Origin: Boseongicola sp. SB0662_bin_57 | Lineage (GTDB): Bacteria; Pseudomonadota; Alphaproteobacteria; Rhodobacterales; Rhodobacteraceae | Assembly (NCBI GenBank): GCA_009839535.1 | Contig: VXPN01000512.1 | Location: 1-12,857 of the forward strand | Direction: 5' to 3' | DNA: 12,857 nucleotides | Shown: positions 1 through 7,264 of the stretch, piece by piece | Layout of the letters: each line of letters starts with the position of its first letter | Position numbering within the stretch: position 1 is the stretch's first letter | Made by a program: the position numbers and the translations under genes | Notes under the pieces: model-generated | What the model saw: the letters and a program-made list of their open reading frames with translations, nothing else | Databases searched by the model: none | What the model was told of the DNA's origin: nothing

Positions 1-11
1 TCCGACGCCTC

Positions 12-33
12 GCAACACTACATCAGGTGTTGC
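12..33. repeat. Perfect 7-bp inverted repeat near the left edge
   Basis: GCAACAC at 12-18 is the exact reverse complement of GTGTTGC at 27-33, with an 8-base spacer. A further TGCAACA occurs at 97-103, the reverse complement of TGTTGCA at 28-34, so the motif appears three times within 100 bases upstream of the integrase gene. It could be a protein-binding dyad (integrase arm site, excisionase site or operator). No T-run follows, so it does not look like an intrinsic terminator. Confidence 0.6.
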
Positions 34-75
34 ACTTCAGAGTGGAACGGGGGCACATTGAAACACCAGCATTCC

Positions 76-88
76 GCACCTTCGGTGC
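76..88. repeat. Short hairpin-forming inverted repeat
   Basis: GCACC at 76-80 and GGTGC at 84-88 pair perfectly around a three-base TTC loop. An overlapping alternative pairs CCAGCA (66-71) with TGCTGG (86-91). There is no following T-run. Function unknown; it could be part of the integrase leader or an attachment region. Confidence 0.45.
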
Positions 89-202
89 TGGGGGTCTGCA
101 ACAGTTTGACTTTACACGACTTTCTCTCTCGCGTCAAGAGCCGGACGGCGGCCAGTTCGCCCGTCTCCGGTTCGCCAACGCAACTGATTCGGGAGAGAAC
201 CC

Positions 203-1318
203 ATGGCCAACCGCCGCATCACCCAACGCCTGATAGACGTCCTCAAGCCCGGCAAGTCCGTCCGCGAGATCCGCGACACGGAACTTCGCGGCTTCGGCAT
301 CAGGATCCTGCCATCCGGACGCAAACGCTACTTCGTGCACGCCCAGAGCGGCGGACAGCGCCGGTGGACGACAATCGGCGACGCCGACAAGATGTCGTTG
401 GCCGAGGCCCGGCCTCTTGCCCGTGCCCGCCTGGCAGCAATCGTGAACGACAATCCGTCCGGATTCGGCGACGCCTCGCCGGAGACCCTGTTCGAGGACA
501 TCGCGGATGCCGCGTTCCGCCGACATTCCCGAACCTGGAAGCCGGGCACCCTTAAGGTCAACCGGCAATACCTGAAGAACCAGATCCTTCCCCGGTTTGG
601 CGGACAGCCGATCGGCGCCATCACGAGCGGGGACGTCCGGCAATGGTTCGCCTCGCTCCGATCGACACCCTCCGCCGCCGATCGGTCGATGCCAGTGCTG
701 TCTGTGATCATGCGGGAAGCCGAAACGCTTGGCCATCGCCCGGAAGGCAGCAACCCGTGCGTCAACATCCGCCGGTACCGGCGGCGCGGACGCGAGCGGT
801 TCCTGTCCCGCGAGGAGACCCGCCGCCTTGGCAGGACGCTCGCAATGCACGAAGGCGAGACCTTGGCCGCCGCTGTCAGGCTCCTGCTTCTGACCGGCGC
901 CCGAAAGAGCGAGATCATGACCTTGCAATGGCAGGACTATCGCGACGGCCATCTCTTCCTGAGGGACAGTAAGACCGGGCCGCGAACCGTCTGGCTGTCC
1001 GCCGCCGCCCGCTCGGTCCTTGACGGCCTGCCGCGACAGGACGTCTGGGTCTTCCCGGGGAGATCCGGACCCGCACAAGGCCTGGACAGTTTCTGGCAGG
1101 CCCTGCGAAAGGAGGCCGACCTGCGGGACGTTCGCCTTCACGATCTTCGTCATGGATATGCGAGCATGGCCCTTCAGGCCGGCGAGACCGTTCTCACCAT
1201 CGGTCGCCTGCTTGGTCATTCCAGGCCAGAAACGACCCTGAAATACATCCACCTTGAGGACGAATCGGTGCGCGAAGCCGTCAACGCAGTGGCGCCGGTT
1301 CTTGGCGGGGACGGGTGA
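203..1318 (+). CDS. Tyrosine recombinase/integrase (first of a tandem pair)
   Basis: This is a site-specific tyrosine recombinase of the phage/island integrase type, 371 residues, and it would catalyse integration or excision of the element through a 3'-phosphotyrosine intermediate. Residues about 1-80 resemble the arm-type DNA-binding (DUF4102-like) N-terminus, with the pattern LRGFGIRILPSG around 28-39. Residues about 95-185 are the SAM-like core-binding domain. The C-terminal catalytic domain carries Arg234 (TGARKSE), Lys257 (SKTGPR), His313-x-x-Arg316 (HDLRH), His339 (LLGHS) and the nucleophile Tyr348 (LKYIH), so the active site is complete. The ATG at 203 is chosen because GGGAG lies seven bases upstream and the N-terminal domain begins at once. 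The stop is followed three bases later by a second integrase, so the two are surely co-transcribed. Length is typical. The family is certain; the target site is unknown. Confidence 0.97.
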   Translation: MANRRITQRLIDVLKPGKSVREIRDTELRGFGIRILPSGRKRYFVHAQSGGQRRWTTIGDADKMSLAEARPLARARLAAIVNDNPSGFGDASPETLFEDIADAAFRRHSRTWKPGTLKVNRQYLKNQILPRFGGQPIGAITSGDVRQWFASLRSTPSAADRSMPVLSVIMREAETLGHRPEGSNPCVNIRRYRRRGRERFLSREETRRLGRTLAMHEGETLAAAVRLLLLTGARKSEIMTLQWQDYRDGHLFLRDSKTGPRTVWLSAAARSVLDGLPRQDVWVFPGRSGPAQGLDSFWQALRKEADLRDVRLHDLRHGYASMALQAGETVLTIGRLLGHSRPETTLKYIHLEDESVREAVNAVAPVLGGDG

Positions 1319-1321
1319 TCC

Positions 1322-2482
1322 ATGACGAAACGGATGCGCCTGACCGACGCCGGAATCATGCGTCTCAAGCCCGGCACAGCGGACTACACGGTCTGGGACA
1401 CGGTCACGCCCGGCCTTGGCGTCCGTGTCCGGACGTCCGGATTCCGGGGATACGTCTTCCATCAACGGGGACCAGGCAGCACGCAGCGGGTGTCGCTGGG
1501 CCCGGTCACTCTGAAAGGCGTCCAGGACGCCCGCCTGAAGTGCCTTTCGATCCAGCTTGACGGGAACGCCGGCAACGCCGGTGCGGCTTCGACGCCCCGA
1601 ACAGGCATTCCCCTGTTCCGGGATTACGTGGCGGACCCGTGGATGGCCGAAAACCGAGACCGCTGGAAACCGCGGACACGGAGAGGCGTGGACTCTGCTC
1701 TCCGAAGCAAGCTGCTCCCGGCGTTCGGGCACCTGCCGCTCGACCGGATCGCTCCGGCAGCCGTGGATGCCTGGTTCGACCGCTGCAGCGTCACGGCGCC
1801 GGGCGCCGCGAACGCCGCCCTTTCGCTTCTCCGGCAGATCATGAATCACGCCGTTGCCGCCGGCCTGATCGTCGCGAACCCCACCCGGAGCACCAAGAAG
1901 AACCCGAGACCCCGGCTCACCAGGTTCCTTTCGGTCGAGGAGATCGTCCGCCTTCACGAGGCGCTCGACCAATGCGTGGCGGAGCGGCCCGCATGGGAGC
2001 GGCAGGCGGACATCCTACGCCTTCTTTTATACACGGGATGCCGCAAAAGCGAGATCAAGAACCTCCGATGGTCCGAGTTCGACGGTGACACGCTCCGGCT
2101 CAGCGACAGCAAGACCGGCCCGCGAACCGTGCATCTCAGCGCGGACGCCCGTGACGTCATCGACCGGCAGCGGCGCGGCAACGGCCCGTTCGTGTTTCCC
2201 TCTCAAGTCAATCCAGAAAGGCCCTATGGATACAACCTGGCACTGTGGCACAGGGTCCGGGAACGCGCCAGCCTCTCTGGGGTCCGGCTTCATGACACTC
2301 GCCACACGTACGCCAGCCAGGCCGTGATGAAAGGGATCCCGCTACCGGTCGTGGCGCGACTGCTTGGCCACCGGCAGTTGCAAATGACCATGAGATACGC
2401 CCATGTAGGAGACCGGGAGGTGATCGAGGCGGCGGAGAGAATCGGCGAGGCGATTTCGCGGGCGTTGGACGAATCCGACTGA
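1322..2482 (+). CDS. Tyrosine recombinase/integrase (second of a tandem pair)
   Basis: A second complete tyrosine recombinase, 386 residues, of the same broad subfamily as its upstream neighbour. The N-terminal region (about 5-85) has the arm-type DNA-binding pattern (GLGVRVRTSG at 31-40), and about 97-190 is the core-binding domain. Catalytic residues are Arg241 (TGCRKSE), Lys264 (SKTGPR), His324-x-x-Arg327 (HDTRH), His350 (LLGHR) and Tyr359 (MRYAH). Both proteins share DSKTGPRTV and the catalytic boxes but diverge elsewhere, so this is an old paralogue pair rather than a recent duplication. The ATG at 1322 sits three bases after the upstream stop, with G-rich ribosome-binding sequence (GGGGACGGG) inside the end of the first gene, which suggests translational coupling. 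Two active-looking recombinases could act as a heteromeric integrase or separately on the two ends. The family is certain; the division of labour is inference. Confidence 0.97.
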   Translation: MTKRMRLTDAGIMRLKPGTADYTVWDTVTPGLGVRVRTSGFRGYVFHQRGPGSTQRVSLGPVTLKGVQDARLKCLSIQLDGNAGNAGAASTPRTGIPLFRDYVADPWMAENRDRWKPRTRRGVDSALRSKLLPAFGHLPLDRIAPAAVDAWFDRCSVTAPGAANAALSLLRQIMNHAVAAGLIVANPTRSTKKNPRPRLTRFLSVEEIVRLHEALDQCVAERPAWERQADILRLLLYTGCRKSEIKNLRWSEFDGDTLRLSDSKTGPRTVHLSADARDVIDRQRRGNGPFVFPSQVNPERPYGYNLALWHRVRERASLSGVRLHDTRHTYASQAVMKGIPLPVVARLLGHRQLQMTMRYAHVGDREVIEAAERIGEAISRALDESD

Positions 2483-2890
2483 ACCCGGTGAAGTCCTGAA
2501 CACATTCATCGCTGAGCGTTCCCGCATTTCTGGTTGTGTAGGGAAACATGCAAGTGGCGTGTCTCACTATGGCAGATCTCTTGCCGCCGAACTCGTACTT
2601 GCTCAATAGCTGCGGCTGCGGGCGTGACGGCACGTCAAGCCGACGATCATGCTCGAGAAAAGCACGGCAACGACTCGCGAGATGATGCACCGGTTCCGGG
2701 ACGATGCGCCAAATCGTCGCCAAGGGCCTGAAAGGAGGGCGGAGCGAAATGTCGGTTCGGCATTCACCGACCGGACTTGGTTCATTCAATATCTGCTGCT
2801 CAGTGGCAGCGAGGGCGCACAAGAGGTCCGATTTGAACGCCGTCAGGCAAAGTGACCAATGGTCAAACACGGCCCGAACCGTTGCCGATT
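2483..2890. other. Intergenic region between the convergent integrase and NACHT genes
   Basis: These 408 bases separate the end of the second integrase (+) from the end of the HNH-NACHT gene (-). No gene with recognisable homology is seen. A purine-rich AAAGGAGGGCGGAG (2731-2744) stands before an ATG at 2749 that opens a 103-codon frame to 3060, but that frame runs 170 bases into the antisense of the NACHT gene and has no family character. A 13-bp dyad, TGACCA-A-TGGTCA, lies at 2853-2865, just beyond the NACHT stop. No GC-rich hairpin followed by a T-run was found on either strand, so how the two converging transcripts end is not visible. Confidence 0.5.
2853..2865. repeat. 13-bp dyad TGACCA-A-TGGTCA
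   Basis: A perfect six-base inverted repeat around a single central A, 26 bases beyond the stop codon of the NACHT gene. A one-base loop is too tight for a simple RNA hairpin and there is no T-run, so if functional it is more likely a protein-binding dyad than a terminator. It may also be chance. Confidence 0.35.
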
Positions 2891-5800
2891 TCACTCGTTG
2901 CCTTCGGCATCAGGGTCCGGCGATAGAATTGGCCATGATCGACCCGATGAAAGGTCCGGATGTCGCGGCTCGGATTCCGGCGCACCATGCATGTCCCGGA
3001 TCTTGTCGATTTCGGTCAGGCAACGGGCGGCACAGTCGTCCTTCCCCCCATCGACCGTGAGAGCCAGAAGTTCCTTTCGCAGTTGCGTCGACTGGACTGG
3101 AATGACGCTGAACACGCCTTGCCATTCATGGGACAGGACGCGGGCGGTAACGGCGGCCTCGACAGTGCGCGGGCCAAGGAAGGAGCGCTTCGTCGCGACT
3201 TCGCATTTGACGAGCAGGACGACATCTTCATGTGTCGAACATTCAGCGAGGCTGTGTGCAAGCAGCGCTTGTTCCACAGTTTGCGGTCCTTCCCGGAGAA
3301 GATCACGGACCAGCGCGTGCGTTTCGGGATTGTCGCGGAGCAGCCTCGCGAGCTCTTCAGGCAATCGCATATGGCTGCGTGACGTCTCCTTGAGTTTCCC
3401 GGACAGGACCAGTTCCACGATGCGTCGGGCCGCTGTTTCGCCTTCGATGCTCATCGTGGACTTCCGCCATTGGTAGTCGTCAAGCAGATACGGATCATTT
3501 TCGGCAAGCTTGACCAACACGCTCTGGCAATCCTCCTGCGGGTCGAGGGCGAGGCTGCGAATCATCCCTTCGAGCATCTGTGGCGTTCTCTGCGCGTCAG
3601 GCAGGCGCGAAACGATTTCGGGAATTCGGGTGATCGGCGTTGCAAAGGGGAGCAAACGCAGCCAGTCCCGGAGCTGATAACCCTCACCGTCCGTCAGAAT
3701 CCAGGGCTTGGTCTTCGCCTCGTCAAGCGTCTCATCGATGCCGTCCGCCACGAGGTCGATGGAGACATGCTCTCCGGACAGGACAAGGCCCAGGAAAAGC
3801 GCGGCGCGCGATTGACGAGGCCCAAAGGCAATCAGTCTCTCGAAGATTTCAGCGCGGTTGCCGTGGGGCAGGCGCGCGCCGACGCTGCCAAGAACAACCG
3901 CGCGCATTCTTTGTTCGTCCGTTGTGCCGTCGGCAATGAGCGTTTCGACGGCAGCAAAAATCGCATCCGCTTCCAGGCAACTCTCGTCCGGCTTCGCCAG
4001 TCGAGCGGCACGACGGGCGCTGACCCTGGAGAAGTCCACGCCGCCTGCAAGCCAGCGATCCTCCCTTGGTTCGTTCCTGTCCGTCCATTGGACAGCCAGG
4101 ACGCGTGCGGCGCTTTCGCAGAAATGCTCGCTGGTCAGATAGCCTGCCGCGACCTCGAAGGTTTCAGGCGCCTGAATTGCTGTCATGGCGGCTTCGTACT
4201 CGTTCATGTGGGGCTGCCGTGCTTCGTTGACGGCGGCGTCATCACGCCATCGGCTCGCCTTCGCGGCCCTGCGAAACTCATGATATCGCTTCAGATTGTC
4301 GTCCAGCAGGCGTTGCAGCGTGGGAAGCAGTGTAACTGTCGGCGCGTGACCGATCATTCGGGCGATTTCGGCCTTTTCGTAACGGGAGGTGCCATGGTCC
4401 GCCAACAGTCTGTTGGCCCAGTCCTGCGCCAGGCTTCCAATGATCTCCAGGGCTTCCGTGCCAAAGGGTCGTTCTCGCCCACTGGCTGCCCAGGCTTGCC
4501 TGGAGAATAGGCTGGCAAGGGTTGCCAGTTCTTCGTTTTGTACCGCATTTGACCGAGCGGCCACGGCAGTCACCAGGCATGCGCCTTGCGCATGATCAAG
4601 ACGCTGCCGCAGGGAGTGGATACGGTCATTGGCTGCCTGATCGATGCCGCCGTTTGCGTTCCGCAGCCTGGATCGCACGTCAAGGAAGGCGTCAACCATT
4701 GCACCAACGGCGTTTGGACCCAGAACTGACGCCGCTGCCTCGGCCTTGTCGTCATGTGGACCCGTTTCGGCAAGTGCGACCTTCAGAAGGTCGTCGTCCT
4801 CGATCGTAAGACCCGCAGCCGCCAGAATGTCGTCCGCGCCGTGAAACAGCGCTCTCCCTGCGCGCAGGCGATTGAGGACGGCCTCGGCGATCGCATTGGG
4901 ATGATGATAGTTCAGTTCCCAAAGCAATCGGCGATCATCGTCTTCGCGCCCGTCGATGTCGAGATCGGTCACAAGCTCGACAATTTCTCGCGGAGCTTCC
5001 TTGGACGGCCCCTCCCACAAGAGACTGCGCAAACGGTCGCGTGGCGACATGCCGGAGGCCATTTGCCTTTCGCGGGCGGCCGCAAGCCGTGCCCGAACTT
5101 CGGCATCGTCAATCTCCACCACGCGAGAATTCCGGGCGAGTCGGTCATAGACCGCCTCCTCGGCATTGCAGAGCAGTTTGAAAAGATGGCGGTCGGCGCC
5201 GCGCAACGCCAGTGAGTTTGCGACTCCCGCGACTACATCGGAATCCGGGTCGTCGATGGCCACGGCCGTTGCGAGATCGAGTCCCTCAATGCCACTGTTG
5301 TGTACCATCTCTGAAAGGACGTTCCTGCGTACGGGGGTTGGCAGGTTGGCAAGCCGTCCGGTGGCGTCCTCGCCGAGAACCGATGGCCGGAACCTCTCGG
5401 CAGCCCGCAGAGCGCCGAGATGGACCTGGTCATTTTCGTGTGCAAGCTGCGGCCAAAGAATGTCCACGAACTCGGGGCGACCGGTCGAGATCATGAATCC
5501 GAAGGCGCGGTCAAGCTTTCCGGGCGCATGCCAGCGCCCGACGCGCGACTGGATTTCGTCAGCGACATGGTTCCAGACTTCATCGCCGGCGCGGAAGATC
5601 ATTTCCGCCGCGAGCAATGGGTCAATGTCGAAGCCGGCCAGAACGGCGGCGGCACAGGCCCTTCGCTGTGCGTCGTCACCCCGTGCGGTGCGATCCACCG
5701 CAAAGAGGATCGCCTCCGTCCAGGTGCGGCAATTCAGCACATCCGCTCGCAGTCTCTCCAGGGCGGCAGGATCGCCCTCCGCCGCCAGCATCAGACGCTC

Positions 5801-7264
5801 CACTTCTTGAGAGGCAAACCATTCCTGGAATTGCTGGTGCTGAAATGAAAGACCGGCAACATCCTCCGAGCGGACCAGGACGTGTGCGCTGACAAGCGCG
5901 TCGAGCAACCCGTCCGGCTGGGTCTTCACTGTGGCCAGTTGGCCGGATTCAAGGAGTTCTTGGGTGACACCGGTGACGACTTGCCGAGCTTCCACGTCCC
6001 TGATGAACGTGTTGGAATTGACGGTCATGTAGGCGGCAAGGCTCTCGAGATAGGATGCCGGGAAGCCTTCGGTCGCGTCCTCCAGTGTCGCACGCTTGCC
6101 TGCGTCCCGCTCCAGAGCGGAAACGAAAAGCCGCAGCACCTCTTCCTTCGTGGTGGGGAACGGCTTGCCGTCGGGCAGTGCCAGCAGCGAAGTGAGATAC
6201 AGCGGGATCGGCACCAGTTCCCGAATCCCCGGTGTGCGCCGGGCGTGATCGAGTAGCCTCTCGCCGGCCTCGCCCCGCCTCTCTTTGGCAATCTCCATAT
6301 GCTGCTGATCGCTGAGCGGCAGGAGGTCGACGCGCGTTCCGGCGATAGGAATGTCCGTCGCCTGCCGTCTTGTGGAAACGACCAGCCCGAGTTCTGGCAA
6401 TTCCGCCTTGAGCCGTGCAATCTCGACACGGGCCCGCGCGCGCGAAGTCGCATCTAGTTCGTTCCAGCCATCGAGCAGCAGCACCACGCCGGGAGTCGCC
6501 GCGGCTTTGCGAAGGTCGGCTTCCGACACTCCCGAATAGGCTGGACGTCGAAGGACCGATTCAAGCAGCCCGACCCGCAGGGTGGCCCAAGCTCCGAGGG
6601 GAACGACGATCGGGGCCGCGTCCTGGGCGTTTGCGACGCCGGCGGCGATCTGGAAGATCGTGGTGGTCTTTCCCATGCCGGGACCGGCAACGAGGACGAG
6701 ATCCCCATACGTGATGACCGCCCTTGCCAGGGCGCCTGTGCCAAGGTGTTCGCTGATCTGGCCGATCCTCAGCGTGAGCGGAACCGTGCTCGACGGCCAC
6801 TCTTCTGTCCTTCGAAAGACGGCCAGGTCATCCGCTGCCGCCATCCGCAGGCGTGAGCGCGCCTCTTCATCCGTGGGTGGGGGTGAAAGTTCCGGGAAGG
6901 GAGCGTTCTCGGTAATGCTTCGCAAGGTGGCCTCATTCGACTGTCGCTTCCAGTCCCTGAGCAGCTCGACCGAAAATGACGGATCTCGCGAATCGATTGC
7001 CTTCGCGTGGACCCTGCAAAGCCAAATGCCGTTTTCGGCAGATTTCCGCTCCTCGCTTGTCAGGTTCGCGTCGTAGCGCGGCCCGCCGGGGGCGGCTGCG
7101 GTGATGTGCGCCGCCTCACCGATTCTGATCACGTCTGTTCCGTCGGCGTTGGCTCCGCTCGTGAGCCTACGGCAGGATGGATTCGAACAGTGACTTCCCG
7201 CCTGCCTTTCGAGAAGACGCTTGGTCTTCTCACTGAATTCATCCCGGTTGGTGTTCTTGGCCAT
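2891..7264 (-). CDS. HNH-NACHT fusion protein (bacterial NLR-like STAND ATPase)
   Basis: A 1457-residue signal-transduction ATPase with a predicted nuclease effector. Residues about 20-107 form an HNH-type treble-clef-like domain: Cys26 and Cys31 (CSNPSC), His53 (EAAHI), Asn78 (ENGIWLC), Cys83 and His86 (CRVH), ending in a LLRDWK helix. The NACHT P-loop module follows: Walker A GPGMGKT at 194-200, Walker B LLLDGWNELD at 262-271, a sensor-like VVSTRR at 295-300, and the NACHT-associated winged-helix signature SFQHQQFQEWFAS at 473-485. The remaining roughly 970 residues are helix-rich, HEAT-like in texture, and match nothing I can name; in this class the C-terminus usually senses the trigger. 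Bacterial NACHT proteins are known anti-phage NLR relatives that oligomerise when they detect infection and activate an N-terminal effector; DNA cleavage by the HNH domain is inferred. The ATG at 7264 is forced, because an in-frame TGA lies six bases upstream. Its own Shine-Dalgarno is weak and a hairpin precedes it. No signal peptide or membrane segment, so cytoplasmic. Same strand as the DUF499 operon, 391 bases downstream of it. Confidence 0.93.
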   Translation of the reverse strand: MAKNTNRDEFSEKTKRLLERQAGSHCSNPSCRRLTSGANADGTDVIRIGEAAHITAAAPGGPRYDANLTSEERKSAENGIWLCRVHAKAIDSRDPSFSVELLRDWKRQSNEATLRSITENAPFPELSPPPTDEEARSRLRMAAADDLAVFRRTEEWPSSTVPLTLRIGQISEHLGTGALARAVITYGDLVLVAGPGMGKTTTIFQIAAGVANAQDAAPIVVPLGAWATLRVGLLESVLRRPAYSGVSEADLRKAAATPGVVLLLDGWNELDATSRARARVEIARLKAELPELGLVVSTRRQATDIPIAGTRVDLLPLSDQQHMEIAKERRGEAGERLLDHARRTPGIRELVPIPLYLTSLLALPDGKPFPTTKEEVLRLFVSALERDAGKRATLEDATEGFPASYLESLAAYMTVNSNTFIRDVEARQVVTGVTQELLESGQLATVKTQPDGLLDALVSAHVLVRSEDVAGLSFQHQQFQEWFASQEVERLMLAAEGDPAALERLRADVLNCRTWTEAILFAVDRTARGDDAQRRACAAAVLAGFDIDPLLAAEMIFRAGDEVWNHVADEIQSRVGRWHAPGKLDRAFGFMISTGRPEFVDILWPQLAHENDQVHLGALRAAERFRPSVLGEDATGRLANLPTPVRRNVLSEMVHNSGIEGLDLATAVAIDDPDSDVVAGVANSLALRGADRHLFKLLCNAEEAVYDRLARNSRVVEIDDAEVRARLAAARERQMASGMSPRDRLRSLLWEGPSKEAPREIVELVTDLDIDGREDDDRRLLWELNYHHPNAIAEAVLNRLRAGRALFHGADDILAAAGLTIEDDDLLKVALAETGPHDDKAEAAASVLGPNAVGAMVDAFLDVRSRLRNANGGIDQAANDRIHSLRQRLDHAQGACLVTAVAARSNAVQNEELATLASLFSRQAWAASGRERPFGTEALEIIGSLAQDWANRLLADHGTSRYEKAEIARMIGHAPTVTLLPTLQRLLDDNLKRYHEFRRAAKASRWRDDAAVNEARQPHMNEYEAAMTAIQAPETFEVAAGYLTSEHFCESAARVLAVQWTDRNEPREDRWLAGGVDFSRVSARRAARLAKPDESCLEADAIFAAVETLIADGTTDEQRMRAVVLGSVGARLPHGNRAEIFERLIAFGPRQSRAALFLGLVLSGEHVSIDLVADGIDETLDEAKTKPWILTDGEGYQLRDWLRLLPFATPITRIPEIVSRLPDAQRTPQMLEGMIRSLALDPQEDCQSVLVKLAENDPYLLDDYQWRKSTMSIEGETAARRIVELVLSGKLKETSRSHMRLPEELARLLRDNPETHALVRDLLREGPQTVEQALLAHSLAECSTHEDVVLLVKCEVATKRSFLGPRTVEAAVTARVLSHEWQGVFSVIPVQSTQLRKELLALTVDGGKDDCAARCLTEIDKIRDMHGAPESEPRHPDLSSGRSWPILSPDPDAEGNE

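Larger units (their letters stand above)
1..202. other. Non-coding leader upstream of the integrase pair
   Basis: No convincing gene is seen here. The stretch holds two short dyads (12-33 and 76-88), listed separately, and a TTGACT hexamer at 106-111 that matches a sigma70 -35 box in five of six positions, but no good -10 box follows at the expected spacing. A GGGAG Shine-Dalgarno sequence seven bases before the ATG at 203 belongs to the first integrase. Being next to an integrase, this is the natural place for an attachment site or for integrase or excisionase binding sites, but no tRNA end is visible and the other island end is not in the window, so an att core cannot be defined. Confidence 0.5.

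Noticed and set aside
134..1972. 612-codon open frame on the minus strand opposite both integrases
   Set aside because: It mirrors two clear tyrosine recombinase genes; its translation has no domain character and the length is explained by GC-rich codon bias on the opposite strand.
203..2482. Recombinase-in-trio (RIT) element
   Set aside because: Only two recombinase genes are present, and both have the DUF4102-like arm domain of island integrases; no third gene follows.
2853..2865. Intrinsic terminator after the NACHT gene
   Set aside because: The dyad has a one-base loop, is not GC-rich and lacks a T-run, so it was kept only as a low-confidence repeat.
2208..2894. 228-codon minus-strand frame across the end of the second integrase and the gap
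   Set aside because: About 40% is antisense to the integrase catalytic region; no domain is visible and no homologous function can be argued.
3470..4510. 346-codon plus-strand frame opposite the NACHT gene
   Set aside because: It lies wholly antisense to the helical C-terminal region of the HNH-NACHT protein and shows no recognisable motif; judged a shadow frame.
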